Positions 1-7,310 are shown, numbered from the stretch's first letter. The stretch: DNA of 16,185 nucleotides from JBKHXU01 sp046565865 (GCA_046565865.1 JBKHXU010000123.1:1-16185), one strand, 5' to 3'. Numbers and translations: made by a program. Notes: a model not told the origin generated them from the letters alone.

Positions 1-304
1 TGGTCAGCGCCAGCATGATGGCAAACGCCGGCACAATGAAACACAGACCGGCAAGCGCCCCGCCCCACCAGCCGGCGCGCACATAGCCGAGATAGATGCC
101 GAGCTGGGTGGCACCGGGGCCGGGCAACATGTTGACCAGTGCGAGCCCTTCGAGAAAGCGCTCCTTCGAGAGCCACGCGCGCTTCTCCTGGAACTCGGTT
201 TGCATGAGTCCCATGATCGCCGGGCCACCGTAACTCATGGCACCGATCTTGAGAAAACCGCGCGCCACTTCCCGCCAATGCGCCGCAAACGTCTCGTTGC
301 TCAT
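1..304 (-). CDS. ChrA-family chromate transporter, second copy (partial)
   Basis: This is the N-terminal 101 codons of a CHR-superfamily membrane transporter; the rest lies beyond the left edge. The reading from ATG at 304 begins MSNETFAAHWREVARGFLKI. It carries the two signatures of a CHR N-terminal domain: a YGGPA segment near residues 29-33 (the FGGP-type motif) and an LPGPGATQLGIYLGY segment near residues 67-81. A hydrophobic helix starts at about residue 88. ChrA proteins export chromate, probably with proton coupling. The start is supported by a near-perfect Shine-Dalgarno AAGGAGG (plus-strand 310-316) five bases upstream. It follows the full-length chrA by only 29 bases, so the two are surely one transcript with chrB. 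Its sequence differs clearly from the neighbour's N-terminus, so this is a divergent paralogue rather than a recent duplicate. Whether it is a one-domain or two-domain protein cannot be seen. Confidence 0.85.
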   Translation of the reverse strand, partial: MSNETFAAHWREVARGFLKIGAMSYGGPAIMGLMQTEFQEKRAWLSKERFLEGLALVNMLPGPGATQLGIYLGYVRAGWWGGALAGLCFIVPAFAIMLALT

Positions 305-333
305 GATTGCCTCCTTAGCCGATGGTGTTTACC

Positions 334-1722
334 TCAACCCATGACCAGAAACTGGTAGGCCAGCCCGGCCGCCGCGCAGGCGCCGATGACCTTCATGATG
401 TCGACCTTGTATTTCCACAGCGCGAGGAAGGCAACGATACCCACGATCACCGCAAACCACTCGAAGCGCCCGCTGAACGGTGCCGCCTGCGTGGCCTGCG
501 GCCACAGCACGTGCCAGGCAAAAAACACCGCGAGGTTCAGGATCACGCCGACCACCGCCGCGGTGATTGCCGTAAGCGGACCGGCCAGTTTGATGTCGTG
601 ACGCGAGGCCTCGACCGCCGGACCGCCGATGAGAATGAACATGAACGACGGCAGGAAGGTGAAGAAGGTCGCGACCAGCGCGCCGGCGATGCCACCGAGC
701 GCGAGCAAATCGGGACCGAAAACCTGCTTGGTCCAGCCGCCGATGAAGCCGACATAGGTCACCACCATGATGAGCGGGCCGGGCGTGGTCTCGCCGAGCG
801 CGAGGCCGTCGATCATCTGCGGGCCGGTGAGCCAGCCGTACTGCTCGACACCGCCCTGATAGACGTACGGTAATACCGCATAGGCGCCGCCGAAGGTGAC
901 CAGCGCCGCCTTGGTGAAGAACCAGCCCATCTGCGTGAGCGCGCCCTGCCAGCCCCACGCGGCCATCATGAGCCCCATGACGCCGGCCCAGACCGCGAGC
1001 CCGATCGCGGCATAGGTGAACACCCGCACCCATTTAAAGCGCGCGTGGTCCGGCGGCGGCGTGTGGTCGTCGATCAGCGCCGGGCCGTAGCCCTTCTTGC
1101 CGTCGCCGTGGTGGCCGCCGGACTTGAACTTGTCGGGCGCCACGCGCCCGCCGAGGAAGCCGATCACGGCGGCGCCAAGCACTATATAAGGAAAGGGCAC
1201 GTCGAAGGCGAAGATCGCCACGAACGCCGCGGCGGCGAGCGCCCACAGCACGCCGTTTTTGAGTGCGCGCGAGCCGATGCGGTAGGCGGCGAACACGACG
1301 ATGGCCGTCACCGCCGGCTTGATGCCGTAAAGCACGCCCGCGACCGCCGGCACGTCGCCGAAGGCGAGATAAATCCACGTGAGCGCGATCAGGATGAAGA
1401 GCGAAGGCAGCACGAACAGCGCACCGGCGATGATGCCGCCCTTGGTGCCGTGCATCAGCCAGCCGATGTAGGTCGCGAGCTGCTGCGCCTCCGGACCGGG
1501 CAGCACCATGCAGTAATTGAGCGCGTGCAGAAAGCGGTGCTCCGAGATCCAGCGGCGCTTCTCAACCAGCTCCTGGTGCATGATCGAGATCTGCCCGGCA
1601 GGGCCGCCGAAGCTGATGAAGCCGAGCTTGAGCCAGTACTTGAACGCCTCCGCGAGGGAGACGGGGCGCGGGGCTTCCGCGGCGTCAATTGCGGGCGCGG
1701 CGGCGGGGCGAGGGGTTGACAT
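334..1722 (-). CDS. chrA: ChrA, two-domain chromate efflux transporter
   Basis: The product is 462 aa, slightly longer than typical long-chain CHR proteins (about 400-450 aa). It should be an inner-membrane chromate exporter. The N-terminal CHR domain (about residues 22-195) contains FISFGGPAGQI and VLPGPEAQQLATYIG. The C-terminal domain (about 255-455) contains the matching VTFGGAYAVLPYV and GETTPGPLIMVVTYVGF. The two halves are joined by a hydrophilic, histidine-rich linker (GGHHGDGKKGYG... DDHTPPPDHARF). Many hydrophobic helices are evident. I chose ATG at 1722 rather than the longer reading from 1788 because a GGAG ribosome-binding site sits at 1732-1735 with 9-base spacing. The 22 extra upstream residues (MRCTPPTPATSRP...) are low-complexity and overlap chrB. 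With this start the gene overlaps the chrB end by 38 bases, suggesting translational coupling. The function call is firm at family level; substrate specificity for chromate is supported by the adjacent chrB. Confidence 0.93.
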   Translation of the reverse strand: MSTPRPAAAPAIDAAEAPRPVSLAEAFKYWLKLGFISFGGPAGQISIMHQELVEKRRWISEHRFLHALNYCMVLPGPEAQQLATYIGWLMHGTKGGIIAGALFVLPSLFILIALTWIYLAFGDVPAVAGVLYGIKPAVTAIVVFAAYRIGSRALKNGVLWALAAAAFVAIFAFDVPFPYIVLGAAVIGFLGGRVAPDKFKSGGHHGDGKKGYGPALIDDHTPPPDHARFKWVRVFTYAAIGLAVWAGVMGLMMAAWGWQGALTQMGWFFTKAALVTFGGAYAVLPYVYQGGVEQYGWLTGPQMIDGLALGETTPGPLIMVVTYVGFIGGWTKQVFGPDLLALGGIAGALVATFFTFLPSFMFILIGGPAVEASRHDIKLAGPLTAITAAVVGVILNLAVFFAWHVLWPQATQAAPFSGRFEWFAVIVGIVAFLALWKYKVDIMKVIGACAAAGLAYQFLVMG

Positions 1723-2710
1723 CCGTTTGTTCTCCGGTTGTGTCGTTGTCGGTCGAGACGTCGCTGGCGTAGGCGGCGTACAGCGCATCGAAGGTGCCGC
1801 CGGCCTCGGCGAGCAGGGCGTCGTCGTCCGTGAGCCGCTGGCGCAGGCCGGTCAGGATGATCTCCACGCCGGCCGCCTCCGCGACCGGCACGCCGCCGAC
1901 ATCAAGGTAACGCACGAGCATGCCAATCCGCGCGAGCCCCCGGTCCTCGGCGAGGCCGAAGCTCGCCGCCAGCACCTCGAAGGTCACGCGCGCGCCGACA
2001 TGGGTGAAGGCGGCGCCGTCGAAGTCAAAGCCGAGCGCTTCCGGCGGGCAGTCCTTTGGTTCCTTGAGCCAGAGGATTCTCGCCTCCGGATCGAGGAAGC
2101 GCCGGATGAACCAGGCGCTCGCGAGGCGGTCCACCCACGGCCGCGCGCGCGTCGCCCAGGTGCGTCCGCGGTAGTCGTCGATGCGCAGCCGCCGGATCTC
2201 GCCCGCGACCGCACTCGGTTCGCCGGGCGAATACAGGGCGGTGGCCGCGGCCTCGAGTTCGGCAATCGCCTCGCGCGCCTGCTCGCGCGCCGGCCCCGGC
2301 AGATAGTCAATGGCAGTGAGTGCGCCCAAGTCGCGCCGCAGTTGCGCCAAGCGCTTGCGCGCCTCCGGCTCCGCGAGCCCGGCGAGTCCCTGTTTAAGTT
2401 CGTCCATGCGCCCGAGCAGTTCGGCGTACTGTTCGGTCCGGTCGAACAGCCGCGCGTACGCGCGTGCCTCGTCGGCCGGCGATTCGAACGGCACGAGATA
2501 GGCTGTGCCTCCGGCTTCCTCGACCTCATGCGATTGATCGCGGAAGGTCTTGCGGGAATCGGCCTGGTCGGGGAGCAGGTACACCCCGTCGCGCAGCACC
2601 GCCGCCCCGGCCGCCTTCAGCGCCCGCCATACCCGCATGCGCGGGGTGGTGCTCTGGCCGGGTAGGCTGATGACCAACATCAACCACCGTTGTGCGGTTT
2701 CAGTAGACAT
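1685..2710 (-). CDS. chrB: ChrB, chromate-responsive regulator
   Basis: This 341-aa protein has the two-part layout of ChrB. The N-terminal region (about residues 5-85; WLMLVISLPGQSTTPRMRVW, then a VLRDGVYLLP segment) is the PaaX-like winged-helix region of ChrB. A charged helical middle follows (about 95-150). The C-terminal ChrB domain begins near residue 185 with the hallmark TWATRARPWVDRLASAWFIRRF and DPEARILWL. In Ochrobactrum and relatives ChrB senses chromate and controls the chrBA promoter; that role is assumed here. It is the first gene of a chrB-chrA-chrA-like operon on the minus strand. I see no Shine-Dalgarno before ATG 2710, and a weak promoter can be drawn whose start point would fall at or next to the ATG, so the message may be leaderless (inference). 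The opening residues match where ChrB homologues normally begin. Confidence 0.9.
   Translation of the reverse strand: MSTETAQRWLMLVISLPGQSTTPRMRVWRALKAAGAAVLRDGVYLLPDQADSRKTFRDQSHEVEEAGGTAYLVPFESPADEARAYARLFDRTEQYAELLGRMDELKQGLAGLAEPEARKRLAQLRRDLGALTAIDYLPGPAREQAREAIAELEAAATALYSPGEPSAVAGEIRRLRIDDYRGRTWATRARPWVDRLASAWFIRRFLDPEARILWLKEPKDCPPEALGFDFDGAAFTHVGARVTFEVLAASFGLAEDRGLARIGMLVRYLDVGGVPVAEAAGVEIILTGLRQRLTDDDALLAEAGGTFDALYAAYASDVSTDNDTTGEQTDVNPSPRRRARN
1732..1735 (-). promoter_or_regulatory. Ribosome-binding site deciding the chrA start
   Basis: GGAG on the minus strand lies nine bases before ATG 1722, inside the chrB coding sequence. It is the reason for preferring the 462-aa form of ChrA over the longer reading. 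Confidence 0.6.
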
Positions 2711-2791
2711 GTAGATTACGCTACCAGAATGTGATATACGTTACAACATGTTTTTCAGGTGTACGCAACCAGAATCCCGAAGGGGGTAGCT
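2711..2791. promoter_or_regulatory. Divergent chrB/soxB control region with three TACG elements
   Basis: The gap between the divergent chrB and soxB starts holds three same-orientation related elements. TACGCTACCAGAATG is at 2717-2731, TACGTTACAACATGT at 2737-2751 and TACGCAACCAGAATC at 2762-2776. The first and third agree at 13 of 15 positions; the middle copy is weaker (about 9 of 15). Element starts are 20 and 25 bases apart. A palindrome AACATGTT (2745-2752) overlaps the middle copy. A weak minus-strand promoter can be drawn: TTGTAA at 2746-2741, a 17-base spacer, then TAGCGT at 2724-2719. These elements are good candidates for the ChrB operator, and the third lies just upstream of the soxB ribosome-binding site. 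Operator assignment is inference. Confidence 0.45.
2780..2786 (+). promoter_or_regulatory. Ribosome-binding site deciding the soxB TTG start
   Basis: AAGGGGG lies five bases before TTG 2792. It places the start so that the product opens MSVTRREFIQ, with the twin-arginine pair at residues 5-6. The longer GTG reading from 2759 lacks a ribosome-binding site and would push the signal peptide inward. Confidence 0.6.
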
Positions 2792-4519
2792 TTGAGCGTA
2801 ACGAGACGTGAGTTCATTCAGATGCTGGCGCTGGCCAGCGCGGCCGGCATGGGTCTGGCGGGCGGGCGCGGGGTCGCTCGGGCCGCGAATCCAAATCCTT
2901 ATGATGTCGCGGCATTCGGCAATCTGACGCTGCTGCACTACACCGACTGCCACGCGCAACTGGTGCCGGTCTACTTCCGCGAACCCAACATCAACATCGG
3001 GGTGGGCAGCGCCCGCGGCCAGCCGCCGCACCTGGTCGGCGAGTCCCTGCTCAGGCATTTCAAGATCGCGCCGGGGTCGATCGAGGCACATGCCTTCACC
3101 TACCTCGATTTCGAGCAGGCCGCGCGCCGTTACGGCAAGATCGGCGGCTTCGCCCATCTCGCGACGCTGGTGAAAAACCTGCGCGCGAGCCGTCCGGGCC
3201 GCACACTCCTGCTCGACGGCGGCGACACCTGGCAGGGTTCGGCCACGGCGCTCTGGACGCGGGGGCAGGACATGGTGGACGCGCAAAAACTGCTCGGCGT
3301 CGACATGATGACAGCGCACTGGGAGTTCATGTACGGCGACAAACGCGTCAAGGAGATCGTGGACAAAGATCTCAAGGGCCGCATCGAGTTCCTGGCGCAG
3401 AACGTCTACGACACGAGCTTCGGCGAGGAACGCGTGTTCAAGCCGTACGCCATCCGCGAGGTGAACAAGGTCCCGGTCGGCGTGATCGGCCAGGCCTTTC
3501 CCTACACGCCGATCGCGAACAACCGCTACGCCTTCCCCAACTGGTCGTTCGGTATCCGCGAGGAGGAGGTGCAGCAGCAGGTCAACGAGTGCCGCAAGAA
3601 GGGCGCGCAGGTCGTGGTGCTGCTGTCGCACAACGGCATGGACGTGGACCTCAAGATGGCCTCGCGCGTCACAGGGATCGACGTCATCCTCGGCGGGCAT
3701 ACCCACGACGCCGTGCCGGCGCCGAGCGTGGTGCGCAATGCCTCCGGCAAGACGCTCGTGTTCAACTCCGGTTCCAGCACCAAATTCCTGTCGGTGCTCG
3801 ACCTCGACGTGAAGGACGGTGGGCTACGCGATTTCCGTTACAAGCTCCTGCCGATCTTCTCGAACCTGATCGCGCCCGATGCGGCGATGGCGGCTCACAT
3901 TGACAAGGTGCGCGCGCCGTACCAGCAAAAACTCGGGGAGAAGCTCGCGGTGTCCGAGTCGCTGCTGTATCGCCGTGGCAACTTCAGCGGCACCTTCGAC
4001 CAGCTGATTATTGACGCCATGCTCGAGGTACAGAACGCCGAGATCGCGTTCTCGCCCGGTTTCCGCTGGGGCTCGACGCTCCTGCCCGGCGACGCCATCA
4101 CCTTCGAGCACGTCATGGACCAGACCGCGATCACCTACGCGACCGCGACGCTGAACGAGCTCACCGGTGCGCAGATCAAGGAGATCATGGAGGACATCGC
4201 CGATAACCTCTATCACCCCGATCCGTACTACCAGCAGGGTGGTGACATGGTGCGCGTGGGCGGCCTCACCTACACGCTCGACCTCGGACAGTCGCACGGC
4301 AAGCGCATCCAGGACCTCGCGGTGCGCGGCAAGCCGATCACTGCGGCCAAGAAGTACAAGGTCGCCGGCTGGGCGAGCGTGCAGCCGAACCCGGCGGGGA
4401 CGCGCCCGATCTGGGACGTTGTTGCGGAATACCTGCGGGGCAAAAGGACAGTTTCAGTGAAAAAGGCGTACGTGCCAAAGCTCAAAGGGGCCGCCAGGAA
4501 CCCCGGCTTCGCGGCTTGA
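2792..4519 (+). CDS. soxB: SoxB, periplasmic thiosulfohydrolase of the Sox pathway
   Basis: SoxB releases sulfate hydrolytically from the thiosulfate-derived sulfone carried on the SoxY cysteine arm of SoxYZ. The protein is 575 aa, the usual SoxB size. A Tat signal (TRREFIQ, R5-R6, then a hydrophobic ALASAAGMGLAGG stretch) sends the folded metalloprotein to the periplasm. The metallophosphoesterase half carries the two-metal motifs YTDCHAQL (D52, H54), GGDTWQGS (D145), SHNGMD (H280) and GGHTHD (H303, H305). It also has the SoxB-type AHWEF (H176) where 5'-nucleotidases have GNHE. The C-terminal half matches the 5'-nucleotidase C domain. The start is TTG with a good ribosome-binding site. No soxXYZA genes are nearby; a solitary soxB is known in several sulfur-oxidising gammaproteobacteria. 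It is divergent from chrB and lies on the left of a possible tRNA integration scar. Confidence 0.95.
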   Translation: MSVTRREFIQMLALASAAGMGLAGGRGVARAANPNPYDVAAFGNLTLLHYTDCHAQLVPVYFREPNINIGVGSARGQPPHLVGESLLRHFKIAPGSIEAHAFTYLDFEQAARRYGKIGGFAHLATLVKNLRASRPGRTLLLDGGDTWQGSATALWTRGQDMVDAQKLLGVDMMTAHWEFMYGDKRVKEIVDKDLKGRIEFLAQNVYDTSFGEERVFKPYAIREVNKVPVGVIGQAFPYTPIANNRYAFPNWSFGIREEEVQQQVNECRKKGAQVVVLLSHNGMDVDLKMASRVTGIDVILGGHTHDAVPAPSVVRNASGKTLVFNSGSSTKFLSVLDLDVKDGGLRDFRYKLLPIFSNLIAPDAAMAAHIDKVRAPYQQKLGEKLAVSESLLYRRGNFSGTFDQLIIDAMLEVQNAEIAFSPGFRWGSTLLPGDAITFEHVMDQTAITYATATLNELTGAQIKEIMEDIADNLYHPDPYYQQGGDMVRVGGLTYTLDLGQSHGKRIQDLAVRGKPITAAKKYKVAGWASVQPNPAGTRPIWDVVAEYLRGKRTVSVKKAYVPKLKGAARNPGFAA

Positions 4520-4619
4520 AGCAACCTTGGGTCGGCATTTTGCCTGCCCGGTTCGGTCAGAAATCGTCGGTGTGGCGCGCTCATGCGGCCCAAGGCAGGC
4601 TCAAGCAACCAGTATAGAG

Positions 4620-4642
4620 TTCGAATCCCGGTGGGGACGCCA
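4620..4642 (+). other. tRNA-Glu 3'-end fragment, probable attachment-site scar
   Basis: These 23 bases match the 3' end of bacterial tRNA-Glu. They comprise the T-loop TTCGAAT (4620-4626), the 3' T-stem strand CCCGG (4627-4631), the acceptor 3' strand TGGGGAC (4632-4638), discriminator G and CCA (4640-4642). The 5' side is not a tRNA: the bases before the T-loop (TAGAG) do not pair with CCCGG, and no GTCCCCA acceptor strand, D-arm or anticodon arm precedes it. A tRNA tail cut off near the T-loop and followed by its own terminator is the classic product of integrase-mediated insertion into a tRNA gene. The intact tRNA-Glu would then lie to the left, outside the window. The match is from memory of the E. 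coli tRNA-Glu sequence. Confidence 0.7.
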
Positions 4643-4648
4643 AATAAA

Positions 4649-4677
4649 AAGACGCCCCTCGCGGGCGTCTTGTTTTT
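4649..4677 (+). terminator. Intrinsic terminator after the tRNA-Glu fragment
   Basis: A perfect 9-bp stem AAGACGCCC (4649-4657) / GGGCGTCTT (4663-4671) with a five-base loop is followed by GTTTTT. The A-run at 4646-4650 on the left side makes it potentially bidirectional, so it may also stop minus-strand transcription from the AI-2E family gene. Its position seven bases after the CCA end suggests it was the original tRNA-Glu terminator. It now also ends soxB transcription. Confidence 0.85.
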
Positions 4678-4724
4678 GGATGGGGAAGAGCGCCGGCAGA
4701 CCGCAGCCGCGGCGACCTAACCGA

Positions 4725-5882
4725 TCAGGGCTTGGTAGTTTTCTCCACGGGTGCGGTCGCCTCCGTTTCGGTTTGCCGCAGCTCCAGCGCGAACCGCACC
4801 AGCGCGATGACGAGCGACAACACCAACGGTCCCAAGAATACGCCGATCGGTCCGAACGCCGATACGCCGCCCAGTACACCGATGAACACCGTCAGTGTCC
4901 CGACCTCAGCGCGCCCGGAGACGAGCCATGGGCGGATGAAGTTATCGATCGTCGCCACCGTGCCGCCCCATGCCAGTAAGAATATCGCCGCCCCCCAACG
5001 TTGTTGCGCGGCGAGCACGAGAACCGCGGGGATCCATATCACCGGCGTTCCGGCCATCGGTACCAATGCAAACATCGCGGCGAGTACGCCGAATACGACG
5101 GGTGAAGGCAGGTCGATGATAGCGAAACCGATGCCGATCAGTGTTCCCTGAATCAGCGCGGTCACGCCGCTGCCGTAAAACACGGCGCGCAATACGGACG
5201 CCAAGTGACTAGCGAGGCGCGCTTTATGCGCGGTCGATAACGGAACGAGCGCGCGCAGTGTCGCCGCCATCTCATGGCCATCGCGTATGGCGAAGAACAG
5301 AATAAACATCATGACAACGAATCCGATCACCGTACCGAGCGCGCCGAGAAACAGCGTGCGTCCGAGCGACGCCAGCGCTTGCAATACCGAGCGGGCGCCC
5401 TCGATCGCCCATGCTTGCAGTTGCTCGAACGAAATCCCCGTGGCTTCTTGCAGCCATATCAGTGCCGGGCCGACTACGGGAAGGGTGCCGAGTTCGGCTA
5501 TCTCGGCAGGCCGATGATCGGCCGCGAGCCGTTGCGCGTACCCGATCAACTCCGCCACCTGGGCCGCGAACGCGGCGCCGAGCGCGGTGAACGGTCCGAG
5601 CACAATCACGAGCGTGGCGAGTGTCAACAGCGAGGCCGCCAGATTTCGTCGCTCGTGCCATCGGCGTACGAGCCAAGCGTTGAGCGGGTACAGCAAAAAG
5701 GCGATAAAAAGCGCCCATGCGATTGGCGCAAAGAACGGCCATAGGATGAGGTACAGCAAATACCCCAGTACGACGAGCGTCGCAATCGCAAATGTGCGCG
5801 CGTAAAACGGCTCATTCGTCGGCGTGGTTGAAGTCTTGGATTCCAGACGCGTTCTCCCAGGTTGGCTAACTCCGTTTACCAT
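4725..5882 (-). CDS. AI-2E family (PerM/YdiK-like) membrane protein
   Basis: This 385-aa polytopic inner-membrane protein belongs to the AI-2E transporter family (PF01594). About eight hydrophobic segments are visible, at roughly residues 31-47, 49-71, 81-108, 176-198, 230-252, 258-290, 296-318 and 327-364. A long soluble or amphipathic stretch lies between the third and fourth, as is usual for the family. The family-typical stretches VPMAGTPVIWIPA, a DNFIRPWLV segment and FGPIGVFLGPLVL are present. Members include an AI-2 exporter (TqsA), a Na+/H+ antiporter-like protein and unassigned permeases, so the substrate cannot be called. ATG 5882 is the only reasonable start, but no Shine-Dalgarno precedes it. 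It is divergent from the lipoprotein gene at 5992, and its 3' end faces the terminator at 4649-4677. Confidence 0.85.
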   Translation of the reverse strand: MVNGVSQPGRTRLESKTSTTPTNEPFYARTFAIATLVVLGYLLYLILWPFFAPIAWALFIAFLLYPLNAWLVRRWHERRNLAASLLTLATLVIVLGPFTALGAAFAAQVAELIGYAQRLAADHRPAEIAELGTLPVVGPALIWLQEATGISFEQLQAWAIEGARSVLQALASLGRTLFLGALGTVIGFVVMMFILFFAIRDGHEMAATLRALVPLSTAHKARLASHLASVLRAVFYGSGVTALIQGTLIGIGFAIIDLPSPVVFGVLAAMFALVPMAGTPVIWIPAVLVLAAQQRWGAAIFLLAWGGTVATIDNFIRPWLVSGRAEVGTLTVFIGVLGGVSAFGPIGVFLGPLVLSLVIALVRFALELRQTETEATAPVEKTTKP

Positions 5883-5991
5883 TGACGTCGGCGCCGATCA
5901 ATAGCAGACGCGACGCAAGTCCGGTCCGTCGACCCGTCTGGCGGCCCGGAGTCGACACGCGCTGCACCATTGGATAGGGTACCCCTGCCTC

Positions 5992-7257
5992 ATGTATCGC
6001 CTCTGGTTGATTTGTACCGCGCTGCTCGTTTCCTGCAGCCCTTTCGAGGGCGTCAGCGGTTTCGGTAGTCCCGCGCCGCGTGCGACCTGCGCCGAACGCG
6101 CCGCGCCCTGGCGCGCCGTTGCTGTCGCGCCAGTCGTTGCGCCACGCGTATCCGATCGCACGCTGCATGCGGTCACGTACAACCTGCATAGCGGGCTGGG
6201 CCCATCCTGGACCTTGCGCCGGCCGCGCGCGGTGGTGGAGAAAAATTTGCGCGGCATTGCACGTGCGATCGCGCAATCGAGCGCTAACGGTCCGGATGTC
6301 GTGGCGCTCAACGAAGTTGACTTCGGATCGCGCCGCAGCGGCGGGTTCGATCAGGCGCAGTTCATCGCCGGTGCGCTGAAGCAACACACCGGCGCCAACT
6401 ACACGGTCATCAGCGGCGAAACCTGGCGCCGCCGCATTCCGGGATTCGAGGTGCGTTTCGGCAACGCGGTGCTCGTGCGCCATGCGGTACTCGCGCAAGG
6501 CGCGTGTCTCTATAACGATGCCGGGAAGTGTGATCCGGTTGTCAGCCCCGACGGACTGCCGGCGCTCGATTCAAGCAGTTTCTTTGGCCGTTTCACAAGC
6601 GAAGCCCGCGGGCTTATCAAGCTCACCTTGGATTTCCACGGTCGGCCCGTCGACATTATTGCCACTCACCTCGATGCCTTCGCCATGGATCAACGCGAGG
6701 CGCAGGCGGCGCACGTGGTGCGCCGCTTCGTGCGCGCCGGTCGCACCACGTTACTGCTGGGGGATATCAATGCGGTTCCGACGGTGCTGACTCAGGGACG
6801 TGCCTACTTCGCCGCCGATCGCACGCACGATATCCTGACCAGTGGGGCGCTGGCCGATGCGCGCGTGTTGTACGCGGCGCAGCGTGGCATCGGGGACTTG
6901 CGCCAATGGGCAACGTATCCAGCCGATATCCCGGTATGGCCGCTCGACGCGATACTGGGCTCGCTGGATTTGCTGCCCGAAGCGGTGGCCACAGTCGGCG
7001 CCACCGAGTCGGACCATCGCGGACTCGCGGTGCAGTATCGATTGAGCAGCGATCGCACATTGCTCGCGACCCAGCGCGTGCGTCACGACGCGATACGACG
7101 CGAGCAGTTTGCGCAGATCATGCGCTGCGATATCGCGGACGAAACGCCCCGGTACGCCGCGCAGGCACGCTGGCTGTTGCAGGGGACGGGTTTCCTCGAT
7201 GTCGCCTCGCTGACGGAGCGCCAGCGCTTGAGCCGTCCGGTGACGCCGACGTTTTGA
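5992..7257 (+). CDS. Endonuclease/exonuclease/phosphatase-fold lipoprotein
   Basis: The 421-aa product starts with a lipoprotein signal peptide (MYRLWLICTALLVSC, lipobox LVSC, C15), so it is probably membrane-tethered outside the cytoplasm. The body is an EEP-superfamily hydrolase with its conserved residues in order. They are N64 in VTYNLHSG, E108 in VALNEVDFG, H226 in IIATHLDAF, D258 and N260 in LLGDINAVP, D319 in PLDAIL, and D341-H342 in ESDHRG. All expected metal and catalytic positions are present, so it should be active, on a phosphodiester or phosphomonoester. The EEP family covers nucleases, sphingomyelinases and inositol phosphatases. An exported location and the neighbouring phospholipase D protein favour a lipid-related substrate (inference). 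About 75 residues follow the SDH motif as an unassigned tail. The ribosome-binding site is weak. In E. coli the EEP gene ybhP adjoins the cardiolipin synthase gene clsB, a similar pairing. Confidence 0.85.
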   Translation: MYRLWLICTALLVSCSPFEGVSGFGSPAPRATCAERAAPWRAVAVAPVVAPRVSDRTLHAVTYNLHSGLGPSWTLRRPRAVVEKNLRGIARAIAQSSANGPDVVALNEVDFGSRRSGGFDQAQFIAGALKQHTGANYTVISGETWRRRIPGFEVRFGNAVLVRHAVLAQGACLYNDAGKCDPVVSPDGLPALDSSSFFGRFTSEARGLIKLTLDFHGRPVDIIATHLDAFAMDQREAQAAHVVRRFVRAGRTTLLLGDINAVPTVLTQGRAYFAADRTHDILTSGALADARVLYAAQRGIGDLRQWATYPADIPVWPLDAILGSLDLLPEAVATVGATESDHRGLAVQYRLSSDRTLLATQRVRHDAIRREQFAQIMRCDIADETPRYAAQARWLLQGTGFLDVASLTERQRLSRPVTPTF

Positions 7258-7277
7258 GCGGACCAGCCGCGCAATGC

Positions 7278-7291
7278 CGGCCGAAAGGCCG
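7278..7291 (+). other. Small GAAA-tetraloop hairpin between the EEP and PLD genes
   Basis: CGGCC (7278-7282), GAAA, GGCCG (7287-7291) forms a 5-bp stem with a GNRA loop in the 63-base gap. There is no T-run, so it is not a terminator. It could stabilise mRNA ends between two co-transcribed genes, or be chance in GC-rich DNA. Confidence 0.3.
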
Positions 7292-7310
7292 ACGCGGTAC
7301 AACAATTAGT

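Noticed and set aside
322..873. Long plus-strand open frames opposite chrA, and similar long antisense frames opposite chrB, soxB, rnhB, tgt and secD
   Set aside because: They lie entirely over well-identified genes, are dominated by Arg, Ala, Asp and His as expected for shadows of GC-rich genes, lack ribosome-binding sites and resemble no family.
4540..4642. A complete tRNA-Glu gene ending at 4642
   Set aside because: The T-stem 5' strand does not pair and no acceptor 5' strand, D-arm or anticodon arm is present upstream.
4527..4979. Plus-strand frame running from the soxB 3' region through the tRNA fragment into the AI-2E gene
   Set aside because: It crosses a tRNA piece and a strong terminator and then overlaps a clear minus-strand gene; the composition is not protein-like.
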